Source: JABCYV01 sp035512155
Lineage (GTDB): Bacteria > Acidobacteriota > Terriglobia > Terriglobales > Acidobacteriaceae
Direction: 5' to 3'
Assembly (NCBI GenBank): GCA_035512155.1
Contig: DATKEN010000051.1
Location: 62,001-126,000, forward strand
Length of the DNA: 64,000 nt
Shown one piece after another: positions 36,080 to 43,588 of the stretch. Position 1 is the stretch's first letter; each line of letters starts with the position of its first letter. The position numbers and the translations under genes were made by a program. Under the pieces are notes generated by a model, which did no database searches, was not told the origin of the DNA, and saw only the letters and a list, made by a program, of their open reading frames with translations.

Positions 36080-37000
36080 ATGCGCATCACCAGCCGCCGC
36101 AAAGCGATTATCACATTCCTCGTCCTTGGAGTGGGATTGTCCGGAGTGGCGGTGGCCGTCGGCTTTGGCTGGATCATCCTCAATTGGCGCGAAGGAATCA
36201 GAGTTTTTCTAGGTGTGATTTTCTTTGGCGCGATCGCCACTGGGCTTATCCTCAATACGATCTTTCTCATCCGTGAAATCCGCCGTAATGAGCAACATGA
36301 CAGCTTCATCAATGCGGTCACTCACGAACTAAAAACTCCCATCGCTTCCATCCGACTTTATCTACAGACTCTGGAACGCCGCGACGTGGACGAGGGCCAG
36401 CGGCACGAGTTCTATCGCCTCATGCTTGACGACACCGCGCGCCTGCTGGGCACCGTTGAGCAAGTTTTGAAGGCTGGAGAAGCAGGGCTGAAGCGACGAC
36501 GTGAGCGCGTACCAGTCAATTTTGGCGAACTGGTTAGGGAGTGCGTTGAAGTGGCGCGCAGCAGCTACCATCTGCCCGCCGGAACGTTGCGGTACGAACA
36601 GGTTCTCCAGAACGGATCCGGCGCCAACGTATTGGGAGATCCTGAAGATCTGCGAACAGCGGTTTCCAACGTGCTCGACAATGCGGTGAAGTATTCCGAC
36701 AGCCGAGTTGATATTTCGGTGCGAGTGGAGAGCCCAGATGAGAAGCACGTCATGCTGCGAGTGCGCGACCACGGCGTTGGTATTCCTGCCGGTGAGCTGA
36801 AACGAATCTTCAGGCGCTTTTATCGGATTCCCAACCGGCCGTTGAACAACGTGAAGGGCACCGGTCTGGGATTATTCATCGTGCGGGCAATTGCCAAAAA
36901 GCATGGCGGCCGTGTCTTTGCCGAGAGTGAGGGTGAAGGACGTGGTGCCACCGTGCTGCTGGAGTTGCCTCGCCACGTTGCGCGCGGAGACGCAGTATGA
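36080..37000 (+). CDS. Sensor histidine kinase (two spans, HisKA-HATPase)
   Basis: 306 residues: two membrane helices (about 9-34 and 41-66) with almost no periplasmic loop, a HisKA helix with phospho-acceptor in AVTHELKTPIAS, and an HATPase domain (VLDNAVKYSD, RDHGVGIP, KGTGLGLFI). With so small an external loop it may sense membrane state or a partner protein. Its TGA overlaps the ATG of the response regulator by 4 bases, so the pair forms one two-component system. Confidence 0.95.
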   Translation: MRITSRRKAIITFLVLGVGLSGVAVAVGFGWIILNWREGIRVFLGVIFFGAIATGLILNTIFLIREIRRNEQHDSFINAVTHELKTPIASIRLYLQTLERRDVDEGQRHEFYRLMLDDTARLLGTVEQVLKAGEAGLKRRRERVPVNFGELVRECVEVARSSYHLPAGTLRYEQVLQNGSGANVLGDPEDLRTAVSNVLDNAVKYSDSRVDISVRVESPDEKHVMLRVRDHGVGIPAGELKRIFRRFYRIPNRPLNNVKGTGLGLFIVRAIAKKHGGRVFAESEGEGRGATVLLELPRHVARGDAV

Positions 37001-37815
37001 GCCGGGTGCTGATTGTGGAAGACGAAGTCCACCTCGCAAAAGGTTTACAGTTCAATCTGGAGGCTGAGGGTCACTCCGTCGAAGTCGTGGGCGACGGCGA
37101 GCAGGCGCTGGAGATCCTTCTAGGGCCGCGAGGCGAGGCTACGCAAAAACCCACCGATACAAAGCGACTTGAAGAAGAAAACGGCCGGCGGGAGGATTTC
37201 GACGCGGTTGTGCTCGACGTGATGCTACCCGGCAAAGACGGCTTTGCCGTGACCGCCGAACTCCGTGCCGCTAAACACTTCGTCCCCGTCCTTATGCTTA
37301 CCGCGCGCGGGCGCCCTGAAGACGTGCTCAAAGGTTTCGCCTCGGGCGCGGATGATTACCTGCCCAAGCCTTTCGAACTGGCCATTCTGCTCGCTCGTTT
37401 GCAGGGCCTGCTGCGGAGACGGGAGTGGCTGCGCGAGAGCCAGACGCAAACCCCGGACTTGCCAAAACATCGTGCCGCTAACAACGAAATTACCGAATAC
37501 GAAGTTTTCTCTTTCCATGATCGAACCATCGACTTTGGAAAACTGGAGCTGCGGATAAAGGGAAACGTTATCCGACTCACTCTGATGGAGGCGGAATTGT
37601 TGCGCCACCTGATTCGCAACAATGGTCGGGTTGTTTCGCGGAAATCCATCCTCGAAGAAGTCTGGGGCCTGCACGAAGATACCGACACTCGGGCGATCGA
37701 TAACTTTGTGGTGCGGTTGCGTCGCTACATCGAAGATGATCCATCGAAGCCCGAACATCTGTTGACGGTGCGCGGAGTGGGGTACCGGTTTTTGTCGGAA
37801 CCGGAGAAGATCTGA
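36997..37815 (+). CDS. OmpR/PhoB-family response regulator with receiver insertion
   Basis: 272 residues: receiver (acidic ED residues near 8-10, phospho-acceptor D74 in VVLDVMLPGK, lysine in YLPKPFE) and winged-helix DNA-binding domain (RLTLMEAELLRHLIRNN to GVGYRFL). Between the second helix and third strand it carries an extra charged stretch of about 20 residues (about 43-64), making it longer than the usual 225-235 residues. It is coupled to the kinase by a 4-base overlap. Confidence 0.95.
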   Translation: MSRVLIVEDEVHLAKGLQFNLEAEGHSVEVVGDGEQALEILLGPRGEATQKPTDTKRLEEENGRREDFDAVVLDVMLPGKDGFAVTAELRAAKHFVPVLMLTARGRPEDVLKGFASGADDYLPKPFELAILLARLQGLLRRREWLRESQTQTPDLPKHRAANNEITEYEVFSFHDRTIDFGKLELRIKGNVIRLTLMEAELLRHLIRNNGRVVSRKSILEEVWGLHEDTDTRAIDNFVVRLRRYIEDDPSKPEHLLTVRGVGYRFLSEPEKI

Positions 37816-37969
37816 CCTACTGGCGGGCTCGCGGTGGTTACTCCGATAAGCCGACTGGGAAGCAGTTTTCGGCCATGGGTGCTCGCTCACCTACGTAATA
37901 CAATCCCCTCTCGCCAAAGCGGTAAAAGATTGGCATCATGATTTCAACCGCTTGCATCAAAGGATTCTC

Positions 37970-39598
37970 ATGCGCTTGCGACGGTCGGTTGCCCTGGTTC
38001 TTGCAGTCGTCTCTGGATTGAGTCTGGCGGGTTGCGGGGGCGGCACGAACTCCTCTACCAGCATTACGGCTCCGAATAGCCCCACGGCAACGGACGTGGT
38101 GACCTATCACAACGATGTCGGCCGCACGGGACAGAATCTGAACGAAACGATGCTGACGCCTGCCAATGTCAAGTCAACGACATTTGGTAGAGTCGGTTTC
38201 TATGCGGTCGACGGCAAGGTCGACGCCCAGCCGCTTTATCTGTCGAAAATTAATGTTCCCGGACAGGGAATTCGCAATGTCCTTTATGTTGTGACCGAAC
38301 ACGACAGCGTCTACGCCTTTGACGCTGATAATGGAACGCAACTGTGGAAGGTCTCGATGCTGGCAGCGGGCGAAACTCCGAGCGACGACCGTGGCTGCGG
38401 CCAGGTCACTCCTGAGATTGGGATCACGAGCACGCCTGTGATCGACCGCGCTCGTGGACCCAATGGGGCGATCTACCTGGTCGCGATGTCGAAGAACAGT
38501 TCCGGAAATTACTTTCAGCGCATCCATGCACTGGATGTGACTACCGGTGCGGAGTTATTTGGCGGTCCCCGGGTCATCCAGGCATCCTTCCCGGGAACCG
38601 GAGACAACAGCTCCAACGGCAATGTGATTTTCGATCCCGCGCAATATAAGGAGCGAGCCGGGCTGCTTTTGCTGAACGGCGTCGTGTACACGGGATGGGC
38701 ATCACATTGTGACATCGGCCTGTACACCGGCTGGATCATTGGATACGACGCGTCCACGCTGGCCCAGACCAGCGTGCTGAACGTGGTTCCTAACGGCAGA
38801 CAAGGCGCAATTTGGATGTCAGGAGCGGGGCTAGCTGCGGACAGCACGGGAAACATTTATTTTCTGGACGGCAATGGCGACTTTGACACCAACTTGAACA
38901 CCAGTGAATTCCCAAGCAACGGCGACTATGGCAATGCGTTCCTCAAGCTTTCAACCTCAAGTGGACTAGCGGTAGCGGATTATTTCGAAATGGACAATCA
39001 GCAGCAGGAAAACAACTTCGACGTCGATCTGGGCTCCGGAGGCGCAATGGTGTTGCCCGATCTTACCGACGGCTCCGGGCACATCTGGCACCTTGCGGTC
39101 GGCGCGGGCAAAGACGCGAACCTCTACGTGGTTAACCGTGACTCCATGGGCAAGTTCAATTCTAATAGCAACAATATTTACCAGGAACTTCCGGGAGCCT
39201 TGCCCGGCGGCGTCTTTGCGATGCCAGCATATTTCAATGGCACGGTGTACTACGGCTCCGTGGGGAGCCCGATCCAGGCTTTCAGGATCACTAACGCCAA
39301 GCTGTCCACCAGCGCAACCGGACACACAAACAACAGCTTTGGATATCCCGGCGCCACGCCAGGGGTTTCGGCGAATGGGACGAATGACGCGATTTTGTGG
39401 GTGGCGGAAAATGGGAGCACTGCAGTGCTCCATGCCTACGATGCAACCAATCTGTCAAACGAACTTTACAACAGCAACCAGTCCGGATCTCGAGACCAAT
39501 TCGGTATGGGGAACAAATTCATCACTCCGACAATCGTCAATGGCAAGGTCTATGTAGGCACGACTAACGGTGTTGCAGTGTTCGGACTGTTGCCCTAG
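37970..39598 (+). CDS. Beta-propeller (PQQ-repeat-like) lipoprotein
   Basis: 542 residues from the ATG at 37970, which has AAGGA upstream; an in-frame ATG 18 bases earlier is less likely. The signal peptide ends in the lipobox LSLAGC at about 17-22, so it is a lipoprotein. The body shows repeating YVVTEHDSVYAFDADNGTQLW-type blades typical of PQQ-like eight-bladed propellers. Such proteins bind partners or cofactors; no dehydrogenase residues were recognised. It lies 154 bases after the two-component pair, which may regulate it. Confidence 0.82.
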   Translation: MRLRRSVALVLAVVSGLSLAGCGGGTNSSTSITAPNSPTATDVVTYHNDVGRTGQNLNETMLTPANVKSTTFGRVGFYAVDGKVDAQPLYLSKINVPGQGIRNVLYVVTEHDSVYAFDADNGTQLWKVSMLAAGETPSDDRGCGQVTPEIGITSTPVIDRARGPNGAIYLVAMSKNSSGNYFQRIHALDVTTGAELFGGPRVIQASFPGTGDNSSNGNVIFDPAQYKERAGLLLLNGVVYTGWASHCDIGLYTGWIIGYDASTLAQTSVLNVVPNGRQGAIWMSGAGLAADSTGNIYFLDGNGDFDTNLNTSEFPSNGDYGNAFLKLSTSSGLAVADYFEMDNQQQENNFDVDLGSGGAMVLPDLTDGSGHIWHLAVGAGKDANLYVVNRDSMGKFNSNSNNIYQELPGALPGGVFAMPAYFNGTVYYGSVGSPIQAFRITNAKLSTSATGHTNNSFGYPGATPGVSANGTNDAILWVAENGSTAVLHAYDATNLSNELYNSNQSGSRDQFGMGNKFITPTIVNGKVYVGTTNGVAVFGLLP

Positions 39599-39678
39599 GC
39601 GGCTCTCCGACCACGGAATCTGCAAAGAAACGCCATAGAGCGGGGCAGGCGACTCAAGCACTTTAAAAGCCGCTCAAC

Positions 39679-40332
39679 TCATTGGCGATGGGTTGACGCG
39701 CCCGCGGCCAGTTCGCGCAGAACGGTCAGGAAGCTTGCTGCTGCCTGCTCGTCAGAGAGGGCCTCGAGAGGAATGGTGGCAGCCAGATGCGGAGACTCGG
39801 GGTGAAAACGCACTGTGAGCAGGTTGTGTCCCCGGGAAGTCATCAGGGAGTTGACCACGGGCGTGAGTTCGTGGGTCCAGTGAGTACGGGTGGTAAGCAC
39901 GACGGGACCGGGACGAGAAACCGCCCAGTCGCCCGATCTCGACTCTACGTGGCTATGCTTGTGAGAGAACCAGCGATGGCGAAAGACTTCGAGATGGAAG
40001 TGGGGAGCGTAATCAAGGTCAGCCTCAAAGGTAAGAGTTTCTTTTTGTTTGCGCCAAAGACTAAATAACCACTTTAAGGGAATGGGTCGAGGTCGCAAGC
40101 TCACAATTACGCGGGCGTTCTCGAACCAGTGGACACCTAACCCGAGACGCGCCTGCAAACGGGATGCTCCCAACCACTTGCTCTCCACAATGCGGCCCCG
40201 GCTCGAACAGGCGGATTCCACCCAACGTAATACCAAAGCTCCCCGGCGATGGTTGAACCGGGCAAAGTAGAAGTACCACAAGCCGAGCACCACAACAGCG
40301 CTCAATGCGTCGATGAGCAGGAGACGCAGCAC
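39679..40332 (-). CDS. Membrane-anchored hypothetical protein (217 aa)
   Basis: One N-terminal membrane helix (about 5-24) followed by a basic, arginine/histidine-rich soluble region with no domain I recognise. The GTG start at 40332 has GAGGGA a few bases upstream. Both neighbours point away or converge, so it is monocistronic. No function proposed. Confidence 0.65.
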   Translation of the reverse strand: MLRLLLIDALSAVVVLGLWYFYFARFNHRRGALVLRWVESACSSRGRIVESKWLGASRLQARLGLGVHWFENARVIVSLRPRPIPLKWLFSLWRKQKETLTFEADLDYAPHFHLEVFRHRWFSHKHSHVESRSGDWAVSRPGPVVLTTRTHWTHELTPVVNSLMTSRGHNLLTVRFHPESPHLAATIPLEALSDEQAAASFLTVLRELAAGASTHRQ

Positions 40333-40548
40333 AGTCCCTCAGATGCGAATAGTACGTCTTAGGGTGCAATTCCGGCAACTGTTTGGTCCTGGAATTTTAC
40401 TGCCCAAAAAAGAGGCATTCCGCAGTGCGGGCGGAACATCGACTCCACACGCGAGTGGGGAGCCTAAGCACTGGAAAATCAAGCGTTAATGCCAGGGTTC
40501 ATCGAGCCAGGCACGGCTGTAAGGACAAAAGGTCTCATCGTCCTTGGC

Positions 40549-40554
40549 TACAAT
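40549..40554 (+). promoter_or_regulatory. -10 box (TACAAT) of a leaderless GNAT-pheA operon
   Basis: TACAAT ends exactly 6 bases before the in-frame GTG at 40561, the same spacing as at 31537 and 36068. This spacing is the reason GTG at 40561 is preferred over the upstream ATG at 40489. Confidence 0.45.
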
Positions 40555-40560
40555 GTTTTC

Positions 40561-41052
40561 GTGGATCTTTCCCTGCGCGAATTCCGGTGTGAGGATTTCG
40601 ATCTCTTGTGGAGCATTGATCAGGAATGCTTTCCGCCGGGAATCGCTTACTCGCGGCGGGAACTCGCCGACTATATCCAGCGCCGAGGATCATTCACCCT
40701 GGTGGCAATAGCCAGTCGGGGGGGGCCGGCCAGCGTAAACGGGTTCGTGGTGGCAGAAGCCAGTCCGCGTGGCGACGGGCACATCATTACTATCGACGTT
40801 CTGCCCGCATCGCGGCGTTTGGGAGCCGGCTCGCGGTTGCTCAAAGCTGCCGAAGACCGTTTGCGGGCCGCCAACTGTCACACCGTCATTCTAGAGACAG
40901 CAGTGGACAACAAGATTGCTCTGGCCTTCTATAAGCGCCATCAATATGAACTGATAAAGACGCTTCCTCGCTATTACTCGAATGGAGTGGACGCCTTGGT
41001 GCTTCAGAAGGATTTGCTTTCGCCCTCGAACCCAGTTAAGTTGCCCAAATGA
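40561..41052 (+). CDS. GNAT-family N-acetyltransferase (RimI-like)
   Basis: 163 residues from GTG at 40561, or 187 from ATG at 40489. The acetyl-CoA motif is IDVLPASRRLGAGSRLLKAAE, followed by LETAVDNKIALAFYKRHQYE, typical of RimI-like and aminoglycoside-type GNATs. The stop overlaps the prephenate dehydratase ATG by 4 bases, an unusual coupling of acetylation and phenylalanine synthesis. Substrate unknown. Confidence 0.85.
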   Translation: MDLSLREFRCEDFDLLWSIDQECFPPGIAYSRRELADYIQRRGSFTLVAIASRGGPASVNGFVVAEASPRGDGHIITIDVLPASRRLGAGSRLLKAAEDRLRAANCHTVILETAVDNKIALAFYKRHQYELIKTLPRYYSNGVDALVLQKDLLSPSNPVKLPK

Positions 41053-41855
41053 AAGTCGCTATCCAGGGGGAAGCGGGTTCATTCAGTCACGAAGCGGCAC
41101 GGCGCATGCTACCGGGCTCGAGCATTGTGCCTTGCGCACGCTCGGCTGAGGTCTTTGACCGCCTGGAGCGTGGTTCGGTCGGAGTTGCGGTGATTCCCAT
41201 CGAGAATTCGTTGGCGGGTTCAGTCACCGAGCATTTTGATCTGCTGCTGGCGCGGCAGGTCTTTATCCAGCGAGAATTCCGTCTACGGATCGTACACAAC
41301 CTGATCGCGGCTCCGGGAGTAACGAAAAAAGATGTCCATCGAGTTTATTCTCACCCCATTGCCTTGGAACAATGTCGTGACTTTTTTCACCGGAATTCCG
41401 CTATTGAAGCGGTCCCCTTCTACGACACCGCGGGCAGCGTAAGACATGTCATCAAGGATCGACTAAAGGACGGCGCCGGTATCGCTGGGCGGCAAGCAGC
41501 CAAAGCGTATGGAGGACGAATTCTCGCGGCCGGTATCGAGGACGACAAGCGGAACTTCACCCGCTTTTTCTTAATCCGCAAGTCACGACGAATATTACCG
41601 GGCGCCAATAAGACCTCGATTGCGTTCGGTTTGAAGAATATCCCGGGCGCTCTTTTCAAGGCGCTTAGTGTTTTTGCTTTGCGGGATATCAGTCTGAGCA
41701 AGATTGAATCGCGCCCCATGCGCGGCCGGCCTTGGGAGTACGTTTTCTACGTCGATTTCCTTCGCGGCGACGACGAGGCAGCGCGCCGTGCACTCCGCCA
41801 TCTGATGGAAGTGGCTGACATGGCTAAGGTGCTTGGGATCTATCCAGCCGCTTGA
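41049..41855 (+). CDS. pheA: Prephenate dehydratase
   Basis: 268 residues: catalytic PDT domain (GEAGSFSHEAAR at the start, IPIENSLAGSV, and NFTRFFLI with the catalytic threonine) and a C-terminal ACT domain (PGALFKALSVFALRDISLSKIESRP). It turns prephenate to phenylpyruvate, and the ACT domain normally gives phenylalanine feedback inhibition. There is no fused chorismate mutase. It is coupled to the GNAT gene upstream and convergent with the next gene. Confidence 0.95.
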   Translation: MKVAIQGEAGSFSHEAARRMLPGSSIVPCARSAEVFDRLERGSVGVAVIPIENSLAGSVTEHFDLLLARQVFIQREFRLRIVHNLIAAPGVTKKDVHRVYSHPIALEQCRDFFHRNSAIEAVPFYDTAGSVRHVIKDRLKDGAGIAGRQAAKAYGGRILAAGIEDDKRNFTRFFLIRKSRRILPGANKTSIAFGLKNIPGALFKALSVFALRDISLSKIESRPMRGRPWEYVFYVDFLRGDDEAARRALRHLMEVADMAKVLGIYPAA

Positions 41856-41864
41856 GGAAACTTG

Positions 41865-42263
41865 CTACGCTCTGCTGTCTCTGGGGAAACGTCGCCGCAA
41901 GGCTTTGACTAAAGCAGAGTCCGCGTTCTCGGAAACCATCTCCAGTGGTGAGAATCCGCGCCACCAAGCCAGCAGATGGAAACTCGCCAGAGCGAGCAAT
42001 CCAGTCTTCCATTTTTGCCTGGCTAAAGCGATCGACGCAGCTGCGACCACCAAAGCGAACGTCAAAGAATGGAGAGAGTGGTGATAGAGCGAAAACCAAA
42101 GCAAGGGATGAGTTGTGTTGCGGGTGAGGAGCTCAAGGATTATCCCCAAACCATCGACATCGGGCACAACACAGGCGAGGGTGACTAGAGTGCGATCCCT
42201 CTGCTCCAACCTGGCGCAGTTGGCGAATGCCCATCTCGTCAGGAGGTGAGTGACCGGACTCAT
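41865..42263 (-). CDS. Degenerate YdjM/DUF457-type metal-dependent hydrolase (internally shortened)
   Basis: 132 residues. The start (MSPVTHLLTRW, VTLACVVPDVDGLG) and end (WWRGFSPLEMVSENAD) match membrane-bound hydrolases of the YdjM/DUF457 group, which from memory are about 190-200 residues. In this copy the segment after ALASFHL joins directly to the C-terminal helix, so roughly 55-60 residues are missing in frame. The HH-containing metal motif is also altered (YHHSLHSLTF). It therefore looks like a decayed copy. Convergent with pheA. Confidence 0.55.
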   Translation of the reverse strand: MSPVTHLLTRWAFANCARLEQRDRTLVTLACVVPDVDGLGIILELLTRNTTHPLLWFSLYHHSLHSLTFALVVAAASIALARQKWKTGLLALASFHLLAWWRGFSPLEMVSENADSALVKALRRRFPRDSRA

Positions 42264-42277
42264 GGTTTGGGTTGGCG

Positions 42278-42586
42278 CTACACCTCGATCATGACGTCGC
42301 CGTTTTCGACTTTTAGGGGATACACGGCGACCCTGGCGTTGGGATTGTGAGCGGCTTCACCGGTTTTCGGGTCGTATTGCCAGCCGTGCCAGGGGCAGAC
42401 CAGCTTGTTTCCTTCGATCATGCCCTGCCCGAGCGGGCCACCGCGATGCAGGCAAACATTGTCCATTGCGCTGATAGTCCCGTTGACGTTGGCCACGCAA
42501 ACGACCTTATCGCCCAAAGGAAATTCTTTGGCTTCGCCTTCAGCCGGAAGTTCGGATTGAGTGGTGAGTTTGATGAAATTCGTCAT
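42278..42586 (-). CDS. Rieske-type [2Fe-2S] ferredoxin
   Basis: 102 residues from the ATG at 42586. The cluster ligands are C45-x-H47 (CLHRGG) and C64-xx-H67 (CPWHGW), the two-Cys/two-His Rieske pattern. No signal peptide or membrane helix, so it is a soluble ferredoxin like those serving ring-hydroxylating oxygenases or nitrite-reductase small subunits. No oxygenase lies nearby. A perfect 8-bp hairpin sits just upstream of the start. Same strand as nuoB, 145 bases downstream of it. Confidence 0.92.
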   Translation of the reverse strand: MTNFIKLTTQSELPAEGEAKEFPLGDKVVCVANVNGTISAMDNVCLHRGGPLGQGMIEGNKLVCPWHGWQYDPKTGEAAHNPNARVAVYPLKVENGDVMIEV

Positions 42587-42600
42587 AGCACGTTCTTGCC

Positions 42601-42626
42601 CAGTCGAACGGCAGGTATTTCGACTG
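42601..42626 (-). promoter_or_regulatory. Leader hairpin / inverted repeat before the Rieske gene
   Basis: CAGTCGAA (42601-42608) and TTCGACTG (42619-42626) are perfect 8-bp arms with a 10-base loop, starting 14 bases before the ATG. It may act as an operator or as a translation-affecting hairpin. Confidence 0.45.
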
Positions 42627-42652
42627 ACCATTAGGCCGCGAGCGGCGCATGG

Positions 42653-42670
42653 GCTTCGCTCAGGATGACA
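42653..42670. repeat. REP-like half element
   Basis: On the minus strand it reads TGTCATCCTGAGCGAAGC, a relative of the TGTCATTCCGAGC arm found at 29603 and 52693. It lies between nuoB and the Rieske gene. Confidence 0.45.
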
Positions 42671-42730
42671 AAAATAGAATTGTCAAAACCAGCGTTGTTG
42701 GGCCGAAAGCTGACGACCTAGACCTGACAC

Positions 42731-43291
42731 TTACCTGGGCTGCAGGGTCTGCGCAATCATGACCTGCCGTTTGAAATTCTCTACCATGTTGGAGTCTAGC
42801 CGGACCTCCGTGGGCTTTTTCGCCAGCGACATTTGATCGATTTTGTCCTGCAGTTTGAGCAGCGCGTAAAAAAGATTCTCCGGACGTGGCGGACAACCGA
42901 TCACGTAAACATCCGTGGGCACGATTTTGTCCACGCCCTGCAGCACGGCATACGTATTGAATGGGCCGCCCACCGAGGAGCACGCACCCATGGAGATTAC
43001 CCACTTGGGATCAGGCATCTGGTCGTAGATACGCTTCACCACCGGCGCCATCTTCAAAGTGACGGTTCCCGCCACGATCATCAGATCGCTCTGTCGCGGG
43101 CTGGGACGAAAAACCTCCGAGCCAAAGCGCGCAATATCAAAACGCGCTGTCGAAGACGCGATCATCTCGATGGCGCAGCAAGCCAAGCCGAACGTCATGG
43201 GCCACACCGCCGACTTGCGCGCCCAGTTGAAGACGTAGTCTACCGTGGTAATCAGGAAATTCTTTTCAAACTTGTTTTGCAACCAGCCCAT
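42731..43291 (-). CDS. nuoB: NADH-quinone oxidoreductase subunit B (orphan)
   Basis: 186 residues from the ATG at 43291, with GAGGGCG upstream; a longer frame to 43393 adds an unlikely tail. Ligands for cluster N2 are C38, C39, C104 and C133 (GLACCAIEM, GACSSVGG, GCPPRPE). NuoB is a peripheral-arm subunit of complex I and passes electrons to quinone. Unusually, no other nuo gene is beside it: upstream is a divergent glycosyltransferase and downstream the Rieske protein. The sequence itself looks intact. Confidence 0.95.
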   Translation of the reverse strand: MGWLQNKFEKNFLITTVDYVFNWARKSAVWPMTFGLACCAIEMIASSTARFDIARFGSEVFRPSPRQSDLMIVAGTVTLKMAPVVKRIYDQMPDPKWVISMGACSSVGGPFNTYAVLQGVDKIVPTDVYVIGCPPRPENLFYALLKLQDKIDQMSLAKKPTEVRLDSNMVENFKRQVMIAQTLQPR

Positions 43292-43560
43292 GAGCGCCCT
43301 CGGAACCCCACAACGTATCGGCTGCCGGCCCACTGGGATATGGCTAGCTTGCCGATGACATTTCAGTCTAGGGTCGGATAGAACGAGTGTCAATGTTTAC
43401 CGCGCTACTCGCTTCGGGCTTCGCCTTCCCGCCTCGTTTCAGTGTCAGCCCTCCGGTACTAAGCACCCCAAAAGAGTACCCGCGCTGCCCTTGGAGAAAC
43501 TTGAGGTTGCCGGAGAGGAAGCTCATCAGATACAACTAAGGAATCCCGGTTAACGCTCAC

Positions 43561-43576
43561 GTCCGGCCAGCCGGAC
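43561..43576. promoter_or_regulatory. Palindrome GTCCGGCCAGCCGGAC before the GT39-like gene
   Basis: Perfect 7-bp arms with a 2-base centre, ending 12 bases before the ATG at 43589. The position overlaps where a promoter would be, so a repressor site is possible. Confidence 0.4.
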
Positions 43577-43588
43577 TTAATCCTTTGC

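Noticed and set aside
43292..43393. Longer N-terminus for NuoB
   Set aside because: NuoB proteins start close to the MGWLQNKFEKNF segment, and GAGGGCG stands before the ATG at 43291.
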